The notes under the pieces are model-generated. The model was not told the origin of the DNA and did not search any database. It worked only from the letters and a program-made list of their open reading frames with translations. Positions 1 through 11,722 of a DNA stretch of 33,234 nucleotides are shown piece by piece. The translations under genes and the position numbers were made by a program. Position 1 is the first letter of the stretch; every line of letters starts with the position of its first letter. The stretch is from contig JAYMTA010000255.1 of the NCBI GenBank assembly GCA_036897625.1, positions 1 through 33,234 of the forward strand, in the 5' to 3' direction. The DNA comes from Pelargonium cotyledonis (Eukaryota > Streptophyta > Magnoliopsida > Geraniales > Geraniaceae).

Positions 1-760
1 CTATTAGCCATACGTCCCCAAAAGGAAGAATCCTTGTAGCTGAGTAGGGGTCTCGGAGAAACCCTAACCCAAACTGGGCACCAGAGATAATCCGGACCAT
101 TCATGATTCACAAAGCTGACGACGTACAATGATCCGGACCCCACGCTGCCAACTCACCCGACTTCCCTACGCCGTCAGTCTCGACATAGGTGCCAAAGCC
201 GACTCTTTTCCCGGCTGACCCGAGGTCCTCGAACCATCCCCACCGCAAGATTCAATACCCCTGGTCCTGCATCGTCGGCTTCCCCAACCCTCATATGGTG
301 AAAGAGGCGATAAACACCATCCAAAAGCCCATCACACACGCCGTCTCTCTCTATCATAGCAACCGCACAGGACCCCGAACCCCCGTCACCGACTAGTCGA
401 TTCACTGCGCACCTCCCGACCTTCGCCGCCGACAGAACTCCAACATAGCCCCAACCGCACACTAACGCGCCCATCTCGCCGAATTCTAACGTCGCGCTTC
501 TCAGACGCAGATCTCGTCGTGTCCAGCCGAACTGGAAAGCCTCCATCAAGACGATCCATAAAAAAACCTCTTCCGCCGGTAATCATCTCCGCCCGGCCTT
601 CGCAACTCGCTCACTCTACCGCTGAGAAGCCTCTCCCTTTAACGTCGGAGATCACCTCGCCACTCGCTGATTTCCATCCCCCCCAAACACAGCCGCCGCA
701 CAACCCTTCTACTAGAGTATCTTTTACGAGAGAGTCAGACCACTTCTTTTGACCTTTGTT
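1..760. other. GC-rich island of unknown origin
   Basis: This stretch is visibly richer in G+C than the AT-rich DNA that follows from about 760. It carries a telo-box-like AAACCCTAA near position 60. Open frames exist on both strands but none has a recognisable domain, and several start at non-ATG codons. It resembles the 5' leader of a housekeeping gene or of a retroelement reading leftwards out of the window. The left border is outside the window, so its nature cannot be settled. I do not call a gene here. Confidence 0.35.
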
Positions 761-1115
761 TTTTTAACCTCTACCTACTATTTTATTATTTTAACCATCA
801 AAATAATTAAAAAAAAATTAATTTTTATTTTTATTGTGTAGTCTCAAATTACTTAAAATTGAATTAACTTGATAAATAGTTTTGACTCAAATTTAAAAAG
901 TTAATTCATTTTTTGAATAATCGAAGCCACATGAAGAATGGTCAGTATTTTCTCGGTATTTCATACGTAGTTTATTTTATGAATTGAGCATTATGGGGTC
1001 AATATTTTGGTTTCAAATGTAGTACTCGGAATCCATTGTAACAAGTTTTTAGGCTGAACAATTCAAGTTTACTATATAAAGTTATTAGATCAAATTGAAT
1101 CGAATCAAACCACAC

Positions 1116-1785
1116 ATGAATTCTCAAATTTTTTTTTGAAATGGATCCACTTTTATATTAAACCAGAATCAATACAAACGACATACTGACTCTAGAGTTC
1201 CGAAACAGGAAATGACCATAAAAACCCTAATGGGGCCTATAATTCTTGATCCGATGACGTTTGAGGCGAATCAACCTCATACAAATCCATCATACCAAAA
1301 ACCTCCCTACGCTGTCAACACAAAAGATGAATCTCATACGCTGTCAATGGATACGCACATCTGACGCCATGGCTGCACTCCAATTCACCAAAAGTAAACT
1401 TCAATGTCGCCTCCAGCCTTCACGATCCGCAGCTCACCGTTGCCGATTTCTCGTTGCCGCTGCTCGCTTTCGTCGATTGCCTCCTGCCGTCGCCTTGAGT
1501 ACCTGTGGTAAGCTCGTCGCCTCCCAGCGCCCTTGCCTCCGCCTGGTTCCGCTGCTCTCCTTCCGGTTACAGTAGCCTCAAAGCCTCCGTCCCCTTTGTC
1601 CGCTTCTGCCGCCGCCACCCAAGAGAAAAAACCCTAATACTCTAAAAACTCAAAACCCTAGAATGCTAAGGAGCATACAAACCACTGTGTGTTTCATTTT
1701 CAATTCTGCTAACTATATGATTATTCCTTGTTTCAGCTTACTCTTAATTCTCACCATTGTTACTCTATATGAATTCTCAAATTTT
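1116..1785 (-). mobile_element. Retroposed insert with target-site duplication
   Basis: The sequence ATGAATTCTCAAATTTT occurs at 1116-1132 and again at 1769-1785. The 636 bp between them begin, on the + strand, with the rest of a T run (1129-1137), which is a poly(A) tail on the minus strand. A long direct repeat plus a terminal poly(A) is the signature of LINE-driven retroposition, with the 5' end at about 1768 and the 3' end at about 1133. The middle (1370-1625) is GC-rich and looks like a 5' leader or gene fragment; I recognise no reverse transcriptase and no intact coding frame. It may be a processed retropseudogene, a SINE-like composite or a truncated LINE. The duplication is seen directly; the element class is inference. 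Confidence 0.6.
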
Positions 1786-2222
1786 AATCTTTCAAGTCGA
1801 ATTTAAATAGATCTATCAACCACAACTCAAACAAATCCTATCCGAACCCGACATTGATAGCTCGAATCAAACCAAAACTCATAAGAAGTCGTATTAAATT
1901 TCATAAATGTAATTTTGCATACGAAAAGAATCAAAACATTTAACCGCATCTAATTGAATAGACAACAAAAAAGAACACAACATGGTCTTTAAAATGCTGA
2001 CATGGAATCGTTGACGTGTCAGAAGATAGTCCGGCACGTGAGTGACCGACACTCCGGACACATGGGAGTCCCAGATCTCACGAAAGTAGTTAATGGCGGT
2101 TAACAGTGGTACGGTCAGGTTGTTAAAACTAGCGGTTAATATACTTAACCACGGTTAAACCGTCTTAACTCTGGACTTAACGCCGTTAACAATTTTAATC
2201 ATCCCCGCGACGCGCGTTTCGC
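1786..2222 (+). promoter_or_regulatory. Pectate lyase upstream promoter region
   Basis: Upstream of the TATA box the DNA carries a G-box CACGTG at 2035-2040, a TGACG element at 2012-2016 and a dense cluster of GTTAA/TTAAC motifs between 2090 and 2190. Within the cluster, CGGTT-A-AACCG at 2152-2162 is an inverted repeat, and (C)GGTTAA or TTAACC/CCGTTAAC occurs several more times. CNGTTR and GGTTAA are MYB- and GT-type binding cores in plants. The motifs are seen; their use is inferred. Confidence 0.5.
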
Positions 2223-2230
2223 TATATAAA
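2223..2230 (+). promoter_or_regulatory. TATA box of pectate lyase gene
   Basis: TATATAAA lies 138 bp before the ATG at 2368, placing the expected transcription start around 2255. The CT repeat then falls within the predicted 5' leader. Confidence 0.75.
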
Positions 2231-2263
2231 GACGGCGTTATCAGACCCTCTTCGACTCCACCA

Positions 2264-2282
2264 CTCTCTCTCTCTCTCTCTC
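2264..2282 (+). repeat. (CT)n microsatellite in 5' UTR
   Basis: An uninterrupted CT dinucleotide run sits about 40 bp downstream of the TATA box. Pyrimidine-rich CT tracts at this position are common in plant leaders. The run is likely to vary in length between individuals. Confidence 0.85.
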
Positions 2283-2367
2283 CCTCCAATTTTTTTCTTT
2301 CTTCCAAACAGAAAGTTGGAAGAAAATCGCCGGCATTTTCTTTGCCGGCTCTGGTTTTCTCGAGAAA

Positions 2368-5300
2368 ATGACGGTTTCGTGCTGTGTAAGGTCGCTGCTG
2401 GTTCTGGTGTTGGTGTTTGGTGCGACTGTGAGTGTCTCCTCTGCTTCGGCGGCGGAGGAGGAGCAGATTGTACGGTCGAAGAGGTACATTTACGCTTCAG
2501 GTTTTGTTTCTCTTTGCATTTTTGGGAGAAACAGAGTTTCTGGTTTGTGAATTTTCTTGCATTGTGTGTTTTTGTTCTCTGCGATTCTGTTTCCGAGTGT
2601 TTTGTGCATTGGTTATGTAAATTTGGAGAGTTCGAGCAGATTTGGATTTTTGAAAGTCGTTTACTGATAAACCTTTTGTGTTCTGTACGGATAGTGTTGA
2701 AGCAAGGATTGAGGAGCAGTTGCAGAGCTTGAAGAACTCATCAATGGCGGACCGGTAAGCTGCAAAACTTTCTAGTCTCTCTGTAAATGAATCATGACCT
2801 TCCATTAGCTTAGCGTGAAAGACTAAGATCGAGATCCCGAAATCTGGAGCGTTAATTCTGTTACGTTCGGTTCTTCTCCGATCATTGCGATTTGTGACAC
2901 TCAGCTGCATCTTTTTCACAGACGAAACTACTCTCTCAACATTTCTCTATCTACAGCTTAATCAGTAATCACTGCTGAGCTAATTGTACCTCGTGAGAGG
3001 TCATTATTGTAATTTCAATACGTGCATCAATCACGCTTGCTCACTCCTTTTTGTCCCTGATTGGCTCCACAGAATTTTCAATTTTGAGTCCAAACGGTAC
3101 CGTTTTGGTTGATTTTGTGCAGGATCGACGATGGTGAATGGAATGAACACGCAGTGGAAAATCCAGAGGAAGTAGCTTCCATGGTTGACATGTAAGTCTC
3201 TATCTCTACATATTTATTTAGATCTAATTCTAGAGCTTCCATTTTATTTATTTAAATTCCAATATCTCAGAATTTGGTGATTTTATTTAATTAATCAGCA
3301 TTTAATTATACACATATTTAAGGAACAGAATATAATAATGGGCTAAAGAGTATAGACTCACATGACAATATTAAATAAAAACAATTTAAGAACTCGAAAA
3401 AGTCCTCTTATTAATTGATACCTGCACATGAACAATGTAGTGTTTTTGACTTGCCATTTTCAAAGCTGTTTTTCTTTTAAAAAAAAAATTATAGTTTTTT
3501 TCCTATAATATTTCAGCAAAATATGGATTTTCTGGGTGCTTTTGTTCTGGATTTATTGAAATAAATAGGTATTTATTGTCTTCTTCTTCATCACTGACCA
3601 AACTACTACTCATTGTTACTCATATGCTTGATAATTGCATGTCACCAACCATTCATTCATGTTAAACTTGCAAATTATAAATGTTGCATTCATTATGGTT
3701 CATAATTGGGTTGATGAAGGTCTATTTAGTATTAGAAAACTGATAATTGAAAATATGAGAATGAAAACAGAAAAATAGTTTTTTACAGCTAAATGGGCCA
3801 TAAGTTTTCATTTCTATAGAAAACCCAAAAGCAGGATTTAGCTGTATCTGTATATAATCTCTGGTGTAATCAATTCTCTGGGATTTTACTTCATTAACAA
3901 TAGTATTAACAATTCTTCAGAATCAATAATCACCATGTTGTTTTGGCCTTGATTTCATATTATTATTTTTTGCCAGCTTGCCCACATGCCCATGTCCAGA
4001 GATCTGTGTTTCCTGAGATTTTTATCATTTTTAATTCCTCTCTTGTCCTTTTCTCCTTCTTATCCAAGTTTCATCACCAAGTACATTAGCTTTAGAAGCA
4101 CACACAACAGTGTTTGTGTAACTTTAGCTTATGTTTTCAGATTTCATAATCACCCATATAATTACTTTATCAAAAGCCATATATATGTAGGTGCTGTCGT
4201 TTTATCCTTTTACTGCACCACATGAAAAAGATACCGGAAACCTTTCTATTTATGTCCTATGGTGGTTGGTGATGGAGAAAACACTTGGGAAATCCTGTTT
4301 CTGGTTGTTTTCATAAATTCTCTCATAACTGTGCACCCAAACACTTGGTTAATCTATCAAAATGATAGGTGCCAAATCTTGGAATGTAATGGAGTAGGAG
4401 GTAGAATCCAATGCTATTGCATTAAACCCATTCATCAATTCTACCTGATTTCCCCTTTTGCCTCATTTATGGCCAAAACATTCAAACCACAAAAGACAAA
4501 GAAAATGCACTATTCCTGTTCTGTTCCCTCAACCTCATAATTGATTTGTTAGATTGTCAAACTCAAGACTTGTGCCTGTCCTTCCAAAGATTCTGTTCCT
4601 TTAACGGCGTAATTACGGTGTTCAACGCCTCTGTTCCTCCAACCCAAAGGCTTAAGCGTCGTAAGACACTATTTCTATTGCACGTACATCTTATCGTTAT
4701 GTAGGATTAGTAATAAAAGCCAAATAAGTCTCGTGTGCAACATCCTAGATGAAGTAATGTGTGAACGATAAGTTGTCCAACTCAAACGCTTAAACTATTC
4801 AGTGTGTTGATGACTTGTGACATTCTTCAACAACCCTATGGATCTACCAAATTTTCAAGTAGGTTCCTTAAATTTTACCCCTTTTCCCTCCAGCCCAGCC
4901 TGTGCACAAGCCCTATGAAATCACAAATCACAGATCTGGTTTCCAATTTATGGCTTGACCCTTTACTGACAAAATTGGTAACCCAATGAGGCCACCATGA
5001 GCTCATTAATGAGAGGCATTTCAATTACTATTAAGCAGAGCAGAGAAGAGAACAGAGAGAGTAGCATCCACCGACACATTAAAAGTACTAGACAGGAATT
5101 AGCTCTCCCCCACCTCTCTCTCTCTGCACTTATTTTTTCCAAAATTTCATGAACCGTATCCTTATTGCATTTCCCTCCTCATTTACTCACATGGTGGGTC
5201 CTTCCTGCTTTTAACTCTTCAACTTAAACTCACAGTGATGAACAGAAGCTCATGTTCACATTGAATTCTAAGGTTCACATGCTTGCTTCTTGACTTGCTT

Positions 5301-7374
5301 ACTAGAACATAAAACAAATTTTGGATTTCTTGTCCATTGCCTTATATTTTGAAGATTTTGACTTGTTTCAACATGATTCATCTAATGTTGTAAGCGTTAC
5401 ATTTTTCTGTCTGAAGTCGAGCACTCGAGTCATATTGAGTGAATAGAGGCAACGACAAGAAGAGTTACTTTGAACTAATTACTCGTGATAAATAGCATAG
5501 AATATAAGTTTCAACCACTAATTTGTTGAGTGAGACTCAAGTAAGACTAGAAATCTTGGATTGATTGGGACTTTACGTCCACAAATTCATTGAAAACAAA
5601 TACGAGTGATGTTAATAGGTCATTTTCTTGTTGACTTACTAGATCCTCGTACTTTCTTGACCTTTTTTTTGGAATTCTTGAAATTTGATCAGGACTATAC
5701 GCAATAGCACGGAGAGGAGGAAGTTGGGATATTTATCTTGCGGATCCGGGAACCCAATTGACGATTGCTGGCGTTGTGACCCGCGGTGGAACATGCGCAG
5801 GAAGCGCCTAGCAAACTGTGGCATTGGCTTCGGACGCAATGCCATTGGTGGCCGTGATGGCAGGTTCTATGTGGTCAGCGACCCCAACGACTACGACCCA
5901 GTGAACCCTCGTCCGGGGACTCTCCGGCACGCCGTCATTCAAGAACGTCCTCTCTGGATCGTGTTCAAGAGGGACATGGTGATCAAGCTGAAGCAAGAGC
6001 TCATCATGAACAGCTTCAAGACCATTGATGCTCGTGGCGCCAATGTCCACATTGCCAATGGAGCTTGCATCACTATACAGTATGTGACCAATGTTATCAT
6101 CCACGGCCTCCACATCCACGACTGCAAGCGCACCGGAAACGCCATGGTCCGGAGCTCCCCGACACATTACGGGTGGAGGACCATGGCCGACGGTGATGGC
6201 ATTTCCATTTTTGGTGCGAGCCATATTTGGATCGATCACAATTCTCTGTCTAATTGTGCTGATGGTCTCATTGATGCTATTATGGGCTCCACTGCCATTA
6301 CCATCTCCAACAACTACTTCACTCACCACAATGAGGTGATTTATTAATTTCCTTTTGTAGCAGAATTCATTGGAGCTACCATTATTTTTTAAGGAATGGG
6401 CTAACGTTTAATTTCTCTAAATTTGAATGAAATAAAAACAGGTGATGCTCTTGGGACACAGTGACTCCTACAAAAGGGACAAGCAAATGCAAGTGACCAT
6501 TGCCTACAACCATTTTGGTGAAGGCCTTATCCAGAGAATGCCAAGGTAATGACATATTCACTGTACTTTTTAACCGTGTTTTAAAAGCTGCATTTAATAA
6601 TGAAAGCAATACAACAGAGTTGAGAATTCAAATTTTGGGCTCATCTCTCAATTCAAATTGAAAAAGCCTAATCTTAATCACTTACAAGAGGCACGAGCTC
6701 CAAGTCGTTGGTTTTACATGAAAAATGTACGGGATGAATACGAGTTGCCTAACCCTATGCACATCTTTTTATGGCAAATACCACTAAACTTGAAAATCAA
6801 TGTTTCTATTTCATATAACTTGAACTTGAACCCACAAAAAACGGTTGTGAACAAATCAACTTGACAGGATTGATTCTAACAATAGTCCTTCATGTTCCAT
6901 TCATTTTACAGATGTAGACATGGGTACTTCCATGTAGTGAACAATGACTACACTCACTGGGAAATGTATGCAATTGGTGGGAGTGCTGATCCAACCATCA
7001 ACAGCCAGGGCAACAGATACCTTGCCCCTGCCAACCCTTTTGCCAAGGAGGTATACACTTTATCAACATATAAACATCTTAAGTTCTTCGTAACGACAAA
7101 TTAACACTCGCGATTAACGATCTAACCGGGCAATTTAATGCAATATAATCAGGTGACAAAGAGGGTAGGGCCAGCACATAAAGTATGGAAACACTGGAAC
7201 TGGAGATCAGAAGGAGACCTATTGCTCAATGGAGCCTACTTCACTCCATCAGGAGCTGGAGCCTCAGCCAGCTATGCAAGAGCCTCAAGCTTAGGAGCAA
7301 AGTCCTCTTCCATGGTGGCTTCCCTCACATCCGGCTCCGGCGCCCTCGGCTGCAGGAGAGGCCGCACGTGTTAA
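2368..7374 (+). CDS. Pectate lyase, polysaccharide lyase family 1
   Basis: Seven exons join in frame: 2368-2483, 2695-2754, 3123-3191, 5693-6335, 6442-6545, 6912-7050 and 7153-7374, all with GT-AG borders, giving 450 residues. The enzyme cleaves de-esterified homogalacturonan in the cell wall by Ca2+-dependent beta-elimination. A signal peptide covers about residues 1-29. The short N-terminal region (about 40-90) carries the [11 protein letters not shown] and [21 protein letters not shown] stretches typical of plant pectate lyases. The Ca2+-binding aspartates are D248/D250 (MADGDG), D272 and D276 (CADGLIDA). The catalytic RxPxxR motif is R328-M-P330-R-C-R333. It ends in a Cys-rich RRGRTC tail. 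Intron 3 is 2,501 bp; the other introns are 102-368 bp. By sequence and position it matches the At5g48900/At3g24670 pair (identifiers from memory). It runs tail to tail with TMKL1. Confidence 0.96.
3192..5692 (+). other. 2.5-kb intron 3 of the pectate lyase gene
   Basis: The intron starts GTAAGTC after codon position 2 of Met82 and ends TTGATCAG. It is AT-rich. Open frames inside it (for example near 3986-4225 and 4259-4540) have low complexity and no recognisable domain. I see no transposon termini. It accounts for half of the gene. Confidence 0.85.
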
Positions 7375-8481
7375 TTACCCGAACACCCACCAACAACATA
7401 GAAACAAAAACCCGAAAAGATTCGAGAAAAAAGGAAAAAGAAGAAGGAAGAACATTTTTTCCTTCCTCACCCTATTATTGCTTCAGCAATAAGCAGCAGC
7501 AATGAGTCACATTGCTTCTTTGTAGGCAATTGGTCAGAAATCAAGTATTTGACAAAATGTACATTTTTTCTTCTCTTCTTTTGCTTTACTAAGTGTTATA
7601 AATGTTGTGATATTGTAGTAGCTTCCTTTATAGGGATATTTCCAGTTGGCTTGAGCATATGTTGAGCTCTGCTCTGCCAATGTAGTGAAAGCTTTTGTTT
7701 TGTTTTGTCTGTCAGGGTCAGTTTGGTCATTTTCTTATTAGTCTCACAATTCCTGTTGTGAATCCATAAGATATTGGAGAAGAAAAAATACAGAGATTTT
7801 GTTAGGCACTTTGGCTTTTGTTAATCATTGAATTGGGTTTCTTCTTGATTTTTTTTTGGCTCCCAACTCCAATGCCCCGAGGGCAAAATTGTAAAATCAC
7901 AAAAGGACAAGGAAAGCATATTCATGTAGCTGAAGTGAAAACAAAATAAAAGAGAAACAAAAGGGTAAAATTACCAAAATGCCCTTGGGAGAACCCTTAA
8001 ACCTAATTTAATCTTGATCTGGTGACCGCGGAGGGTCATTTTTTATCACCGAAAGCTCTGTAGACACTTATCCCCCGAAAACGGAATTAAGGAGAAAACA
8101 TGGCTCATTGCTGCCAAGCTGGGTGTTGCTTGTGCAAGGCATCAACTCTCGCTCCACTCTTTGGGCTTTGGTCATGTGTATTATGTAGAAACTCGGGTTT
8201 CTTGAAAAATTCTTAGGTCAAACGTTATGTAAATATCAACTTGTGAGGCCACAATGGGAGCAACAGTAACAAGAGACCTTTTCTATGCGTTGTCAAGCAT
8301 AAATTTGAATATATATGAAACCATACAGTGTCTAGTCATGAATTATTACAGACTACATATTCTTCACTTTGAAGAGGAAAAAGAGAAGCACAACATAATT
8401 CACTACAATCACCTAATTAATGAGAAACATATTGAAACTACTAATAATGGCGTCGATGAAATATAGGAAGAAAAAAAAAGC
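7375..8481. other. Convergent intergenic region, pectate lyase / TMKL1
   Basis: This holds the 3' UTRs of two convergent genes. I see no conserved gene. A short Cys-rich frame at 8100-8216 is listed separately. The rest is AT-rich without clear repeats. Confidence 0.7.
8100..8216 (+). CDS. Possible 38-residue Cys-rich micro-ORF
   Basis: An ATG-started frame of 38 codons holds seven cysteines in its first 29 residues (C4, C5, C9, C10, C12, C26, C29). It has no obvious signal peptide and I know no matching family. Chance is the simplest explanation for a frame this short; the Cys density is the only reason to list it. Confidence 0.12.
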   Translation: MAHCCQAGCCLCKASTLAPLFGLWSCVLCRNSGFLKNS

Positions 8482-11400
8482 TTAGAATGGCGTACCAATT
8501 TCACTCCTTGTTTCGGTTGGACTATACAAAGCAGATCTGTTCCTCGGTCTATTCTCCTCCAGCTGCTTCACAACTTCATCCATAGTTGGCCTGACCGACG
8601 CCACTGGAGCACAACAACCCATTGCGAGCTTCAATGCTTGAACCAATCCGTCTTCCATGGGACTTCTTATCCCCTTCAAAACCTCCACGTCAAAAACCTC
8701 CATCGTCGTTTCTTCCAAAACTGCCTCTTTCACCATTGAAGGCAAGTCAAGGAAGTCGCCACTTCGCCCATTTTTTCCGGGTTTTTTGCCTATTAAAATC
8801 TCCAATAGGAGTATGCCAAATGCATAAACATCTGTTCTTGAGTTACATTTCTTCATCTTCTGAAGCTCTGGTGCCTTGTACCCGTCAGTCTTTGCTAGTG
8901 TCACCATCTCATCAGCCACAGAAGGGATCATTACCTTGTCAAGCCCAAATTCAGTGAGCCTAGCCACAAAAAATTCGTCTACAAGCACGTTTTTCGATCT
9001 TACGTTTCCATGTGTGATGGGTACTTCAGGACCTGTGTGAAGATATGCAAGTCCTCTGGCTATACACAACGCAATCTTGTGCCTTCGAGCCCAGCTCAGA
9101 ACTGGTTTTCCAACCCTACTTTCTGAAACCAACCATAACAGACAAAATAAAGAGCTTTGTGAGTTTTGTTTCCGATGCAAGCCATATGGCCATTTAAGTA
9201 AGTTTAGGATCATATTAGTAATTGACTTCCATTTTGTGTATGATCCTTTTACTTTGTATTTAACTGATTTCCTTAATTTGGGTAAATTTCTAAGTTTCTA
9301 AGTAAAGACTATTCAATTATATGATACCCCTCCCCAAAACATGGTTTCAAGTTCCCTCCTAATAAACTTCGGCAATATCTAGTTCCGGTAATCTCATTGG
9401 ATCATTTTGGAATCTACTAGGCCTACAATTGTAGTGTTGTTCGAAGTCGCTAGGGTTCTAATTGTCACAACTAACCTTGTTTACACGTCAAACCAGTGCA
9501 ATACAGTACCAGAGTTGAAACGCTGTTCAAAATTTGTACGAGATACTAGTAATTCAAGATAAGGCATAGTTTACGGTACATCAACAGCAACTAAACAGGT
9601 ACGAGTTCCCTTGTGCACAAGTGTTTGGAGTTGCTCAACAAGACCAGGCCTTTGGTGCAACTCTTCTTTATTGCTGGTAAGTTGTATCAACATAGTACTA
9701 GGACAGTAGGACTGTTTTTTTACTCTTTCAAAAGTGGGTTTTCATGAATTTGGAAAACGACTCTCATGGAACCAAAAATTCATTCCCAGACACCACGTCA
9801 AGTCTTCCATATTCATGCTAATACTTCAACATTGTTACGGTAGTCTCATAAACACGTGCCATTAACAGGACAGTTTGACAAGTAGCAACAAAGTCAAGTT
9901 TCAACTGACATCAAGTTCACTTTCTCATTATCAACTAACCCAATCCTTATTCCAAACAACATTCGAAGAATCATGGCATTAATTGATATGCCAATCACAT
10001 GCTCATGGAATCTTCTTCTTAGGCTTTAGTTTGTTATAGTTGTAATCGGTTTATGTGATCAAGTTCCCTTTCTAGTTCTCATCTAACCCGAATCCTACTC
10101 CAAACAACAATTGTAGAATCACAGGCATTAATTGATATGACTACACATGCTTATCGAATCTTCTTATTATGAGTCTTCACACTTAAACTAAACGACAACC
10201 ACAATAGGCTCTAGTTTTTTGGATTTAATTCAGTTATTTATGACGAGCAGCATAAGCATTCAATCTAATAAGGTAGTAGCATGCCAATCAAAGCTACAAA
10301 AACACAAAAACTGCACGTACCATGTAATAGATCATGGAGTGATCGGTTCGGTAGATAATCATAAATGAGAAGCTTCTCTCCTCTCTTCCCCTGATAGAAA
10401 GCCCTCAACGGTATCAAATTCTCGTGGCGAACCTTTCCCAATTGTTTGATAACAGGCAAACAAGAGCTCCCATCCTTGCAACTACCTTCCCTCAACAACC
10501 TCAAAGCAATGGTCCCTCCATCGGAAAGCTTAGCCTTATACACAGTCCCATAGCTCGTCTTCTCCATCACCTGCCCCGTCGCATTCAACACATCCTCTAA
10601 AGTCAAATGCTCGCCGCCCTGAAACAAAATAAGCTTCCCCTCTCCTCCGCCGCCCCCATCGCTATTCTCGTCTTCTTCACCTTCCTCCAATTCATCTTCA
10701 CTCTCTCCTCTACTCTTCTTCTTATTTTGCATGTAACCAATAAGCACAGAAGCCAAAACCCCCACTCCTGTCATCAAGCTGATCACAATACCAGCAATTG
10801 CACCAGGGCTCAAATGGGAGCCTCCACTGCAACTTTTCAATGGTGACCCACAAAGCCCTGGACTGTTCCCTTCAAAAACCTCCACACCATACTTGGATTC
10901 CCCAAAAAATGGCAATGACCCACTAAAGTTATTGTGAGAAAGATTCAATTTTTCGAGCCTCAAGCTAGCCAAGCTCTCCGGAATCGAACCCGAAAACCCA
11001 TTGCTCCCGAGATCAAGCTCTCTGAGGCTGTGAAAACGGGTCACGAATTCCGGGAAATTACCGGAAAACCTGTTGTCCCCAAAATCAAGGACCTGCAAAT
11101 TCTTGCAGGTCGAGTTCGGGAGCGCAGGTTCGGGAACAGACCCAGAAATCGAATTCCCGTGAAGCCGAAGCGACACGAGCTTGCCGCAGAGGTTCCAAAT
11201 CGACGGAGCCAAAACTCCGCTGAAATAATTGCTCCCCAAATCGATATCGGAGAGCGAGGAGCTGTAACCGAGCTCGAGAGGAACAGTCCCGCTTAGCGAG
11301 TTGATGTTGAGGTACAGGCTCTGTAGCATCGAGAACTCGCCGAGCTCTCTGGGCAGCGAACCGGAGAGATTCGCCGACGGGAGCTCGAGAGCTTGAAGAC

Positions 11401-11722
11401 GAAGAGATGGGTCTTTGGATAGAGAAAGGTTGGTCCTTTGGGTCGAAGAAAGATCGTCGCAGAGCAACGGAGAGCCGTCGGAGAAGACCCATTTCAGACC
11501 CTTCCATTGACAGAGAGGAACAGAGGAGTTCCATGAAGATAACAGAAGATTCTCGGCATTTCCTTGCAGCGAAGCCTTGATTTTTCCCAGAACAAGCTCA
11601 ACATCAGACGAAGAAGAAGACGGTTCCGTTGCTTTCGTTGTTACAGAGCCTGTCAGCTTCAACGATGAAGCTACGATCAAGAATAGGACAATGTGCGGAG
11701 AGTAAAGTTTCAGAACCGCCAT
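8482..11722 (-). CDS. TMKL1: Transmembrane kinase-like 1, LRR receptor pseudokinase
   Basis: Two exons, 11722-10321 and 9122-8482 on the minus strand, join in phase 1 (Leu-His then Glu468) to give 680 residues. The start is the ATG at 11722; the frame is open upstream but without another ATG. A signal peptide covers about 1-25, followed by an LRR N-terminal cap (about 40-95 with WNSSVPLCQW), roughly six LRRs (110-280), a transmembrane helix at about 309-331, an acidic/Gly-rich linker (340-362) and a kinase-like domain from about 373. The catalytic residues are lost: the VAIK lysine is arginine (ALRLL, R408), HRD reads HGN (505-507) and DFG reads EFG (525-527). It therefore should not phosphorylate and probably acts as a scaffold or regulator. 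The C-terminus with ENRPRNRSALYSPTETRS is strongly conserved with Arabidopsis TMKL1 (At3g24660). Confidence 0.96.
9123..10320 (-). other. TMKL1 intron
   Basis: The 1,198-bp intron interrupts the kinase-like domain just after the LHDLLH stretch. Donor is GTACGTG and acceptor is GGTTTCAG on the minus strand. It contains an imperfect tandem duplication, listed separately, and no recognisable coding sequence. Confidence 0.9.
9912..10170. repeat. Imperfect tandem duplication in TMKL1 intron
   Basis: A block of about 110 bp starting ATCAAGTTC at 9912 recurs from 10058, offset 146 bp. Shared anchors are CCAAACAACA, GGCATTAATTGATATG and GAATCTTCTT. The many substitutions make it an old local duplication. 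Confidence 0.8.

Noticed and set aside
175..752. Overlapping open frames in the GC-rich left island
   Set aside because: No domain, overlapping on both strands, typical of GC-rich non-coding DNA.
1385..1618. 77-codon minus-strand frame inside the retroposed insert
   Set aside because: It begins with GTG, has an Arg/Gly-rich low-complexity sequence and no homology I recognise.
10607..11534. Open frames antisense to or overlapping TMKL1 exon 1
   Set aside because: Shadows of the real coding frame.
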